DNA of 6,163 bases, taken from the NCBI GenBank assembly GCA_024280875.1, contig JAJRPH010000129.1, positions 1 to 6,163 on the forward strand, read 5' to 3'. This DNA comes from Deltaproteobacteria bacterium (GTDB lineage Bacteria > Desulfobacterota > Desulfobacteria > Desulfobacterales > Desulfosalsimonadaceae). The translations under genes were made by a program, and so were the position numbers. Within the stretch, counting starts at the first letter, position 1; every line of letters begins with the position of its first letter. The notes under the pieces are model-generated. The model searched no databases. It saw nothing but the letters and a program-made list of their open reading frames with translations, and was not told where the DNA came from. Shown in pieces: positions 1 to 5,404 of the stretch.

Positions 1-266
1 TGTATGGCGCTCTCAAAATTGCTGAATTGGCACGGTCGGCTGTTGAACAACTCAAAATACCGAATAAGGCATCCTCGTCAGGATCGCCTTTTATCACATT
101 AAGCCTCGGCGTATCAGCAATGGTACCTACTCAAAGCCTTTCGCCCGACGAGCTGATAAAAGATGCCGATAATGCCCTTTATGAAGCCAAAAAATCAGGA
201 CGGAATCAGGTAGCCTCCGGGAAACAAAAAAAGGGGGAACCGGCACAAATACCGCATCCCCCCTGA
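1..266 (+). CDS. GGDEF-domain protein (putative diguanylate cyclase), C-terminal fragment
   Basis: This is the 3' end of a gene that enters from the left edge; the reading frame starts at base 3 and shows 87 residues before TGA. The visible part matches the second half of a GGDEF domain: the YGALKIAELARSAVEQL helix, the ITLSLGVSAM strand, the SPDELIKDADNALYEAKKSG helix and the closing GRNQV. Active members make cyclic di-GMP from two GTP in the cytoplasm. The GG(D/E)EF signature itself lies upstream of the window, so activity, any sensor domain and any partner EAL domain cannot be judged. After GRNQV there is a basic, proline-rich tail of about 17 residues. Its codons coincide with the intrinsic terminator of the convergent rpsI gene, so the tail sequence may be shaped by that hairpin. 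The stop codons of the two genes are 23 bases apart. Family assignment is confident; enzymatic function is inferred. Confidence 0.9.
   Translation, partial: YGALKIAELARSAVEQLKIPNKASSSGSPFITLSLGVSAMVPTQSLSPDELIKDADNALYEAKKSGRNQVASGKQKKGEPAQIPHPP
226..263 (-). terminator. Intrinsic terminator of the rplM-rpsI unit
   Basis: Read on the minus strand, a G-rich arm (GGGGGGA) pairs with TTCCCCC, with an inner CGG/CCG pair across a small internal loop and an 8-base apical loop. Seven T follow immediately (A7 at 226-232 on the plus strand). It begins about 27 bases after the rpsI stop, which is the expected place. In the plus direction the same hairpin is followed by TGAAAATTC and not by a T-tract, so it should work well only for rpsI. 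It lies wholly inside the coding end of the GGDEF gene. Confidence 0.88.
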
Positions 267-289
267 AAATTCTAAGAAGCAGAAAAATT

Positions 290-685
290 TTAACGTTTTG
301 AAAACTGGAATCTTGCGCGGGCACCTTTCTGACCGTATTTCTTACGTTCTTTCTTTCGTGGATCACGCTTTACAAAACCCGCTCTTTTCAAAATTGCTCG
401 AAAATCCGGGTTAACCAAAAAAAGGGCCTGCGTAATACCATGCCGGACAGCCCCGGCCTGCCCCACCGTTCCGCCACCTTTAACAGTGACTCGGATATCA
501 AATTCACCCACAGTATTGGTCAACTCAAGGGGTCGTTCTGTAATCTGCCTTGCGGCATCCACGCTAAAATATTCATTCATCGGCTTGTTATTGACGATAA
601 ATTCACCCTTTCCGGGTTTCAGCCATGTTCTTGCGACAGCAGTCTTACGCCTTCCGGTTGCATAGTAGCTATTTTCTTGTCCCAT
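290..685 (-). CDS. rpsI: 30S ribosomal protein S9
   Basis: This encodes S9 (uS9), a small-subunit protein whose C-terminal tail reaches the decoding centre and contacts P-site tRNA. The 131 residues match the usual length of about 130. Visible hallmarks are YYATGRRKTAVAR near residues 7-19, the S9 signature GGGTVGQAGAVRHGIT at 70-85, the basic GFVKRDPRKKERKKYG segment at 103-118, and the conserved terminal SKR. The ATG has a GGAG Shine-Dalgarno at 697-700, 11 bases upstream, which is somewhat long, but no better in-frame start exists. The gene follows rplM after 41 AT-rich bases, as is typical of the conserved L13-S9 operon, and is followed by a strong terminator. Within the signature, the usual GITRAL reads GITQAL here, a mild substitution. 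Confidence 0.98.
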   Translation of the reverse strand: MGQENSYYATGRRKTAVARTWLKPGKGEFIVNNKPMNEYFSVDAARQITERPLELTNTVGEFDIRVTVKGGGTVGQAGAVRHGITQALFLVNPDFRAILKRAGFVKRDPRKKERKKYGQKGARARFQFSKR

Positions 686-726
686 TAAACGCTTTGCTCC
701 AATATAATGATTAAATTAATAAATTT

Positions 727-1173
727 TTAAATACTTGCTTTCACATCAAAAATCTGAGGCTGCTGAGCTTTATGCGGATGTTCGCTGCCTGCATATACCT
801 TCAATTTGCTGAACATTGAACGCCCCAGTGAATTTTTCGGAAGCATGCCTTTAACTGCAAACCGAACAAGATCTTCAGGCCTTTTTTCAAGAAGCTTTTC
901 AGCGGTTATTTCTTTTAAGCCGCCGATATATCCGCTATGATGGTAATACATTTTCTGCTTTAGTTTTCTGCCGGTTAAAACAATTTTATCCGCATTAACC
1001 ACAACAATAAAATCACCGCAATCCACATGGGGCGTGAACAGCGGATTATGTTTTCCTCTTAGTCTTGCGGCCACGACACTGGCAAGACGTCCGAGGACCA
1101 GTCCTTGGGCATCCACAACCCACCACTTTTCCTGAATATCGCCCCGTTTGGCACTGTAAGTATATTTCTTCAC
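727..1173 (-). CDS. rplM: 50S ribosomal protein L13
   Basis: This encodes L13 (uL13), an early-assembling large-subunit protein that binds 23S rRNA. The 148 residues are of normal length. Family hallmarks include WWVVDAQGLVLGRLAS (17-32), the DCGDFIVVVNADKI region (51-64), the YYHHSGYIGGLK segment (76-87) and the L13 signature running from VKGMLP (107-112) to HPH (132-134). The start codon is GTG, chosen because AGGAG lies 9 bases upstream and the protein then begins MKKYTYSAK as expected; no ATG is available in frame before it. It is the first gene of the rplM-rpsI unit. A candidate promoter and an inverted repeat lie just upstream. In several bacteria L13 represses its own mRNA; whether that applies here cannot be told. 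Confidence 0.98.
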   Translation of the reverse strand: MKKYTYSAKRGDIQEKWWVVDAQGLVLGRLASVVAARLRGKHNPLFTPHVDCGDFIVVVNADKIVLTGRKLKQKMYYHHSGYIGGLKEITAEKLLEKRPEDLVRFAVKGMLPKNSLGRSMFSKLKVYAGSEHPHKAQQPQIFDVKASI

Positions 1174-1182
1174 TTTATATAA

Positions 1183-1187
1183 CTCCT
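1183..1187 (-). promoter_or_regulatory. Ribosome binding site fixing the GTG start of rplM
   Basis: On the minus strand AGGAG sits 9 bases before the GTG codon at 1173-1171. It is the only good Shine-Dalgarno in the leader and supports the non-ATG start. Confidence 0.8.
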
Positions 1188-1198
1188 GTCAAAAATTT

Positions 1199-1299
1199 AA
1201 TTCGTGATAATTAATGAAAATTTATCCGGATGTCAAGATAAAACTGAATTATTATCAGACAGTTCATCACCGGCACGTCCATCATAATTGTCACGAATT
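1199..1299. repeat. Split 15-bp inverted repeat upstream of rplM
   Basis: AATTCGTGATAATTA (1199-1213) and TAATTGTCACGAATT (1285-1299) are reverse complements except at one position, which would be a U-G wobble in plus-strand RNA and an A-C mismatch in minus-strand RNA. The arms are separated by 71 bases. The inner arm overlaps the candidate rplM -10 and start region. It could be a pair of operator half-sites in opposite orientation, a long-range mRNA stem, or chance in AT-rich DNA. Confidence 0.55.
1207..1236 (-). promoter_or_regulatory. Candidate sigma70-type promoter for rplM-rpsI
   Basis: On the minus strand a perfect -35 hexamer TTGACA (1236-1231) is followed after 18 bases by AATTAT (1212-1207), which matches four of six consensus -10 positions. 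Transcription would begin near 1200, giving a leader of about 27 bases. The -10 is weak and the region is AT-rich, so this is the best candidate and not a firm call. The -10 lies within one arm of the split inverted repeat at 1199-1299. Confidence 0.4.
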
Positions 1300-1450
1300 T
1301 CGTTTTTGATTATAGATGGCACGATTCACAGCTGATCTATTTGACAAATCAATCTTAAAAAAAATATTACATTACGTTTTTAGGAGTCGAAGTCAAGTTT
1401 TTTCTGACAGATATTTATACCATGTACAGCCAAATAAACGGCAGAAACCA

Positions 1451-2257
1451 TTACTGTCCGGCAAGTACGGTGATTGAAACGATACTTCCCCTTGATGCCC
1501 CGCAAAATTCAGATGCATTTCCGCAATTGACTGAAATTTCAACAAACCCCATACTTCCTACGATTGCCAGCAATGACTGGGGTTCGGCATCCCGGTAGTA
1601 GGCAGATAAGCCGGCGATCTGCTGATCGCCAATCAGGATATTCAAATCACGACCATTTAAAGGACCGAATGTTTTTACGATAAACGGATGATCAATATTG
1701 GTAATTAAATTTCCAAATCGGTCAACGCCTATGACAGCCCCGACGATTTCGCCGGTTTGTGACTGATACGGCATCGGCAAATCCAGGCATAACGCCTGAT
1801 TCGTCTTAATTCCAGTACCTAAGCGATCAACCGGCAAACCTTTGCTTAAATGGCCGGCAACCGGCGCAAAAATATCCCGCCCATGAAAAGTCTGGCTGAC
1901 CGGCTTAAGAAAATAACTGTCATTTTCAACGGTTGTGATGGAATCGACTTTACCGGACTTCAGGATAAGACTCAGTACGCCGTTATCCGGTGCCAGAAAG
2001 CAATGCCCTGCCATTGATACCGCTATAATTGCGCGATGACTACCGACCCCCGGGTCAACCACCGCCACATGTATCGATCCGATTGGAAAATAACGGTAAG
2101 CGGAAAAAAGACAATATGCAGCGCCCTGAATATCCTGGGGCCTGATATCATGCGTGATATCAATAATCACGGCAGACGGATTTTTCGAAAGTATAACACC
2201 CTTCATTATCCCGACATAAGGATCGGAAGTCCCGAAATCGGTGATAAGAGTAATCAT
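1451..2257 (-). CDS. S-adenosyl-L-methionine hydroxide adenosyltransferase (DUF62 family)
   Basis: This enzyme family cleaves SAM with water (hydroxide) to adenosine and methionine. It is related to the SAM-dependent fluorinase and the chlorinase SalL, which use halide instead. The 268 residues match the family length. Seen here are the N-terminal MITLITDFGTSDPYVG, the VVDPGVGSHR motif with Asp68 and Arg75, FHGRDIFAP with His125, the GVDRFGNLITNI segment at 177-188, and the C-terminal GSMGFVEISVNCGNAS. The Asp-Arg-His set corresponds to the water-activating triad described for archaeal members, which favours the hydrolase over a halogenase. I chose ATG at 2257 because the family starts at this MITLITDFG; a longer frame uses a TTG codon at 2299 inside ruvB. 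The gap after the ruvB stop is 19 bases, so co-transcription is likely. The Shine-Dalgarno is weak (CCGGA). The physiological role of the family is unsettled. Confidence 0.9.
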   Translation of the reverse strand: MITLITDFGTSDPYVGIMKGVILSKNPSAVIIDITHDIRPQDIQGAAYCLFSAYRYFPIGSIHVAVVDPGVGSHRAIIAVSMAGHCFLAPDNGVLSLILKSGKVDSITTVENDSYFLKPVSQTFHGRDIFAPVAGHLSKGLPVDRLGTGIKTNQALCLDLPMPYQSQTGEIVGAVIGVDRFGNLITNIDHPFIVKTFGPLNGRDLNILIGDQQIAGLSAYYRDAEPQSLLAIVGSMGFVEISVNCGNASEFCGASRGSIVSITVLAGQ

Positions 2258-2276
2258 TGACAATAATCCGGATTTC

Positions 2277-3308
2277 TCACGATGATTTCTGCAAATCAAG
2301 GTGTTTGTAAGCCATTTCCGAGGCGCGTCTGCCGGCCGCTGTTCTCATGATAAACCCGATTTTCAATAAAAAGGGTTCCACGACATCAACCAGGGTATCC
2401 GATTCTTCCTGAAGCGTTGCAGCCAGTGCCTCAATCCCGACAGGCCCCCCGTTATAATAATTAATTACCGTCAATAAATACCGGCGGTCAAGGGGTGTCA
2501 GTCCGACTGCATCCACTCCCTCCAATTCCAGCGCTTCTTCGACCGTTTTTTGAGTGATTCTGCCGTCAGCGCGGACCTGGGAATAATCCCTGGCCCGTTT
2601 TAACAGGCGGTTTACGATTCTCGGTGTTCCACGGGACCGCCTGGCCAGTGCAACCGCCCCGCCGCTGTCAATTTGCAGATTCAGCAATGCCGCAGAACGC
2701 CGGACAATTGTTTCAAGATCTTCAGTATTGTAAAAATCAAGACTCCGGAAAAGGCCAAATCGATCCCTTAACGGAGCTGACAGCAATCCGACCCGGGTGG
2801 TTGCCCCCACCAGCGTAAACTGTTTTAATTGAAACCGATGGCTCCTTGCATGAATCCCCTTGTCAAAAATAAAATCTATGGAGAAGTCCTCCATGGCCGG
2901 ATACAATAATTCCTCGACTGCCTTGGGGGTACGGTGTATTTCATCAATGAACAAAACATCACCGGTTTCCAGGTGGGTCAGCATTCCGATAAGGTCCCCA
3001 CCTTTCTCAAGAGCGGGCCCGGAAGTCACCACCAATTTGGTATTCATTTCATTGGCAATGATATGGGCGAGGGTGGTTTTGCCAAGCCCCGGCGGTCCGT
3101 GAAACAAGACATGTTCGAGCGCCTCCCCCCGCTGCTTGGTTGCTTCAATGGCAATCTCCAACGTCTCCAAAACCTCGGACTGTCCGATGTATTCATGTAA
3201 ACGTTCCGGGCGGAGTGATATAATTTCCGGTTCCTGATCAATGGGCAGTGTAGAGCTTGACAGAATGCCCTGTTGCTCGGACGAATAGGATATAATATCA
3301 TCACTCAT
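2277..3308 (-). CDS. ruvB: Holliday junction branch migration ATPase RuvB
   Basis: RuvB is the AAA+ motor that, loaded by RuvA, forms hexameric rings pumping DNA through Holliday junctions. The 343 residues match the family. In order: a short variable N-terminus, RPERLHEYIGQ (33-43), Walker A GPPGLGKTT (71-79), Walker B LFIDEIH (119-125), sensor 1 GATTR (168-172), LRDRFG (180-185) near the arginine finger, sensor 2 GTPRIVNR (227-234), and a C-terminal winged helix with GGPVGIEALA (287-296). The ATG overlaps the end of ruvA by 8 bases, with GGGGTGA upstream as Shine-Dalgarno, which suggests translational coupling. Motor residues are intact. Several segments depart from the common consensus: EKGGDLIG replaces EKPGDLAA-like sequence, and LQEESDTLVDVVEPFLL replaces the IGEE...TIEDVYEPYL-like sequence. 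This marks a divergent but apparently functional lineage. Confidence 0.97.
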   Translation of the reverse strand: MSDDIISYSSEQQGILSSSTLPIDQEPEIISLRPERLHEYIGQSEVLETLEIAIEATKQRGEALEHVLFHGPPGLGKTTLAHIIANEMNTKLVVTSGPALEKGGDLIGMLTHLETGDVLFIDEIHRTPKAVEELLYPAMEDFSIDFIFDKGIHARSHRFQLKQFTLVGATTRVGLLSAPLRDRFGLFRSLDFYNTEDLETIVRRSAALLNLQIDSGGAVALARRSRGTPRIVNRLLKRARDYSQVRADGRITQKTVEEALELEGVDAVGLTPLDRRYLLTVINYYNGGPVGIEALAATLQEESDTLVDVVEPFLLKIGFIMRTAAGRRASEMAYKHLDLQKSS

Positions 3309-3921
3309 TTAGCATTTCACCCCGATACACTTCATCAAAAAGATCTTCAGGATTAGAAATTAACGGTTTGCGTTTCATCGCCGCTTTGACCATCTGTTTT
3401 GCTTGAAGCATTTTATGGCCCAGCTGATCCACCAGAACACCGATGACTTGATCAACAAAGTCTTCCGATGGCAATGGTTTGTCTGTTTCTTCATCCCTGA
3501 TCAATGCAAATTTACCCATTTTACCCTGAAGGGTTGCAATAATTTTTCTGGCAGTCCTGTCTCCAATACCGTTTAATCGCTTCAAAGCCTCCAGATTTTT
3601 GGATTCAATAGCCCGTGCAATGTCACGTACCGACAGATTCAATGCCTTGATCGCTTTCAGGGGACCAATAGCCTCGACAGATAAAAACATCAGGAAAAAT
3701 TCACGTTCAGCTTCCAGATGGAATCCGATTAATACCGGCTTGGGCTGGCGTTCCGTCTGGTGATAATAAATAAACAGCGAAACAGTATCTCCGACGGATT
3801 TTACGTTGATTGTCTCCATTACGAATAACGGAACGAGTACCTCATACCCCACCTGATTGGCCAGCAGGATAATACGATCCTCTTCTTTTTTTAAAAGGGT
3901 TCCTTCAAGGTATGCAATCAT
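3301..3921 (-). CDS. ruvA: Holliday junction branch migration complex subunit RuvA
   Basis: RuvA tetramers bind four-way junctions and load RuvB. The 206 residues match the usual length of about 200. An N-terminal OB-fold (MIAYLEGTLL to about residue 66) is followed by two helix-hairpin-helix motifs near 79-98 and 114-133, then a linker and the C-terminal RuvB-binding domain (about 153-206). The second hairpin keeps the canonical NGIGDRTA form. The first reads AIGPLKA, with Ala where the first Gly of GxG normally sits. The loop corresponding to the acidic pin reads TERQPKP and seems two residues longer than in E. coli. The ATG lies 13 bases after the ruvC stop with only a weak Shine-Dalgarno (AAGTGA). 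The stop overlaps the ruvB start. Identity is firm from sequence and context. Confidence 0.96.
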   Translation of the reverse strand: MIAYLEGTLLKKEEDRIILLANQVGYEVLVPLFVMETINVKSVGDTVSLFIYYHQTERQPKPVLIGFHLEAEREFFLMFLSVEAIGPLKAIKALNLSVRDIARAIESKNLEALKRLNGIGDRTARKIIATLQGKMGKFALIRDEETDKPLPSEDFVDQVIGVLVDQLGHKMLQAKQMVKAAMKRKPLISNPEDLFDEVYRGEMLNE

Positions 3922-3934
3922 TGTGATTCACTTT

Positions 3935-4438
3935 TCAAGTTTGCCGGCCGGTTAACAATTGGGAATCCCACCGGAAGAGTCCGATCATTGCCAGCGCCAT
4001 TGCATCTGATGCATGATAGGGCTTGATAGGCTTCTGATGATTCAGACGGCGCCGGACACTTTCCTCAAGCTGTTTTTTCCCTGCACTCCCGCTTCCGGTT
4101 AAAACCTGCTTGGCCTCACGAACGGGGATCTCCATGACAGGTATATTTTTACGACATCCGGCAAGCAGTATGACACCTGTAACTTTGCCTAAAGTTATTC
4201 CCGACTGGGGAAATTTTTCAACGGAAAACACATCTTCCACCACCATGACATCGGGGGATTCATCGTCTAATAACACTGAAAGCTTAGTGTAGATCAGGTT
4301 GAGCCGATCGGAAAGTTTATACTTTGGAGATGTCTTAATCGTCCCGTATGAAAAACTTTTTATGGTCAAACCCGTCCCGTTCAGAACAGCAACACCTGTT
4401 GCGGCTAACCCGGGATCAATCCCGACAACCTTAATCAT
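3935..4438 (-). CDS. ruvC: Crossover junction endodeoxyribonuclease RuvC
   Basis: RuvC is the dimeric, Mg2+-dependent nuclease that resolves Holliday junctions by symmetric nicking. The 167 residues match the family. Motifs of the RNase H-like fold are present: VVGIDPGLAATGVAV with catalytic Asp8, VVEDVF with Glu68, the KQVLTGSGSAGKKQL segment (111-125), and YHASDAMALA, giving His142 and Asp145. E. coli has Asp at the His142 position; Thermus RuvC has His, so this is a known variant and not a defect. The ATG is fixed by the N-terminal position of GIDPG and by an in-frame TAA two codons upstream. No good Shine-Dalgarno is seen. It lies 32 bases after cpoB and 13 before ruvA, in the order ruvC-ruvA-ruvB. 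Confidence 0.97.
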   Translation of the reverse strand: MIKVVGIDPGLAATGVAVLNGTGLTIKSFSYGTIKTSPKYKLSDRLNLIYTKLSVLLDDESPDVMVVEDVFSVEKFPQSGITLGKVTGVILLAGCRKNIPVMEIPVREAKQVLTGSGSAGKKQLEESVRRRLNHQKPIKPYHASDAMALAMIGLFRWDSQLLTGRQT

Positions 4439-4470
4439 CCGTTATAATGGAAAAATCTAAAAATAGTGTT

Positions 4471-5310
4471 TTACTCAAGCTGAGAGACCTTCTTACGGGC
4501 AATCTTGGCTTCGTTTGCATCCGGATATTTTCCGATCAGTTCCTTAAAGACCAGCCGGGCATTGACATCTTCTCCGAGTTTATGGAAAGCAATCCCCTGT
4601 TTCAAATAGGCGGACTGAATTTTATTGCCCTTGGGATAATTTTCAATCACTTCCTGATATTCAATGATCGCTTTCTGATACCATCCTTCAGTAAAATAAA
4701 TTTCCCCGATCCAAAAACGTGAATTGTCTGCCTTATCGGATTTTGGATATATTTCCAGAAACTTTTCAAATCCCTGCCGCGCAGTCTCATAGTCAGCTCG
4801 GTCATAGGCCTTCTTAGAGACAGTGTACAATTCATCTTCGGACATTTTATCCGGATTCGGCGGCGCATCCTTGCTCTTTGCAGCGACTTCTCCGCCAGGC
4901 TCGAACCCGACAAAATTCTCGATACGCTGAATCCGGGTTTTATTTTCCGAAACCGTTTGTGAAAAATGATTGATTGTGTTGCTGTTCTTTTTCAAGGAAC
5001 CTTTAAGTGCCTGAATGTCCTGACTGGCCCGGTGTTCGATTTCATCAAACCGGCCGTTTAAATCTCTGACTTCCTCTCTAAATTCATAGAACTCAGCTCC
5101 CTGGCCGGCATACATGTCTTTTAAACTGTTTCCTGTGGTTGTCTGATTCCCCACATCAATTTTTAATTGCTGAATTGAATTCTGCAGGGATTTATTTTCC
5201 GTTTCCAGCCGGGACATCCGCCGTTCAAGACGTTTGAAATCTTTATCCGATGCACATCCGGCAAAAACAACCAGAGCACATATCACTAAAATAAATTTAA
5301 TACGCATCAT
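4471..5310 (-). CDS. cpoB: Tol-Pal system protein CpoB/YbgF, predicted lipoprotein
   Basis: CpoB (YbgF) is a periplasmic partner of the Tol-Pal system; in E. coli it links outer-membrane constriction to peptidoglycan synthesis at division. With the start chosen here the protein has 279 residues. It has a signal peptide ending in the lipobox VFAGC (Cys19), a coiled-coil-prone segment from about 25 to 135 (LERRMSRLETENKSLQ and later heptads), a linker with AAKSKDAPPNPDK, and a C-terminal domain (about 157-279) of three TPR-like repeats: AYDRADYETARQGFEKFLEIYP, FTEGWYQKAIIEYQEVIENYP and HKLGEDVNARLVFKELIGKYP. This is the usual coiled-coil plus TPR layout. An AGGAG at 5320-5316 lies 5 bases before this ATG and 8 before the next ATG (5307), so the start may be one codon later. 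It follows pal, the conserved order. Unlike the soluble E. coli protein, it carries a lipobox, with Ala at +2 favouring the outer membrane. Confidence 0.92.
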   Translation of the reverse strand: MMRIKFILVICALVVFAGCASDKDFKRLERRMSRLETENKSLQNSIQQLKIDVGNQTTTGNSLKDMYAGQGAEFYEFREEVRDLNGRFDEIEHRASQDIQALKGSLKKNSNTINHFSQTVSENKTRIQRIENFVGFEPGGEVAAKSKDAPPNPDKMSEDELYTVSKKAYDRADYETARQGFEKFLEIYPKSDKADNSRFWIGEIYFTEGWYQKAIIEYQEVIENYPKGNKIQSAYLKQGIAFHKLGEDVNARLVFKELIGKYPDANEAKIARKKVSQLE

Positions 5311-5315
5311 TAACA

Positions 5316-5320
5316 CTCCT
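5316..5320 (-). promoter_or_regulatory. Ribosome binding site that decides the cpoB start
   Basis: Minus-strand AGGAG. A longer reading frame would begin at a GTG at 5316-5314 that overlaps this site, which argues for ATG at 5310 or 5307 instead. Confidence 0.8.
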
Positions 5321-5364
5321 GCTTTATTACAGGCACTTTATTGCTATGAATTAAACTATATAGG

Positions 5365-5398
5365 GTAACGCTGCAGCCTCTGTTGGCTACAGTGTTAC
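5365..5398 (-). repeat. Intercistronic hairpin between pal and cpoB
   Basis: A 14-base arm (5365-5378, GTAACGCTGCAGCC) and a 14-base arm (5385-5398, GGCTACAGTGTTAC) flank a 6-base loop. In the minus-strand transcript 12 Watson-Crick pairs, one G-U and one A-C mismatch form. The hairpin begins 6 bases after the pal stop codon. No T-tract follows on either strand, so it does not look like an efficient intrinsic terminator. It could stabilise the pal mRNA end, mark a processing site or damp transcription into cpoB and the ruv genes. Confidence 0.7.
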
Positions 5399-5404
5399 AT
5401 TGTA

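Larger units (their letters stand above)
1174..1450. other. Intergenic region between the DUF62 gene and rplM
   Basis: These 277 bases hold no convincing gene. They are AT-rich and contain the candidate rplM promoter, a second isolated perfect -10 hexamer TATAAT on the minus strand at 1314-1309 without a good -35, a plus-strand TTGACA at 1341-1346, a run of eight A at 1357-1364, and a split inverted repeat at 1199-1213 and 1285-1299. I found no clear stem followed by a T-tract that would terminate the upstream DUF62 gene, so read-through into rplM-rpsI is possible. Confidence 0.6.

Noticed and set aside
686..726. Possible regulatory element between rplM and rpsI
   Set aside because: It is a short AT-rich spacer with only the rpsI Shine-Dalgarno and weak A/T self-complementarity.
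1211..1285. Small 24-codon reading frame upstream of rplM (MMDVPVMNC...)
   Set aside because: It has no Shine-Dalgarno, is not recognisable, and lies in an AT-rich region that better fits promoter and leader DNA.
1309..1314. Perfect minus-strand TATAAT as the rplM promoter
   Set aside because: No acceptable -35 hexamer or extended -10 lies at 15-19 bases; kept only as an isolated element.
1356..1450. Intrinsic terminator after the DUF62 gene at the T8 run
   Set aside because: No stable stem directly precedes the minus-strand T8 run (1364-1357); the nearest GCC/GGC pairing is only three base pairs and lies too far upstream.
2258..2299. Longer N-terminus for the DUF62 protein starting at 2299
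   Set aside because: The codon at 2299 is TTG inside ruvB, and the extra 14 residues have no family counterpart; MITLITDFG from the ATG at 2257 is the usual start.
4447..4722. Plus-strand 91-codon frame opposite cpoB, and similar frames opposite ruvB, ruvA, rpsI and the DUF62 gene
   Set aside because: These are frames antisense to firmly identified genes, with no family resemblance or ribosome binding site of their own.
5311..5316. GTG start for cpoB at 5316
   Set aside because: The GTG overlaps the AGGAG ribosome binding site; ATG at 5310 or 5307 has proper spacing.
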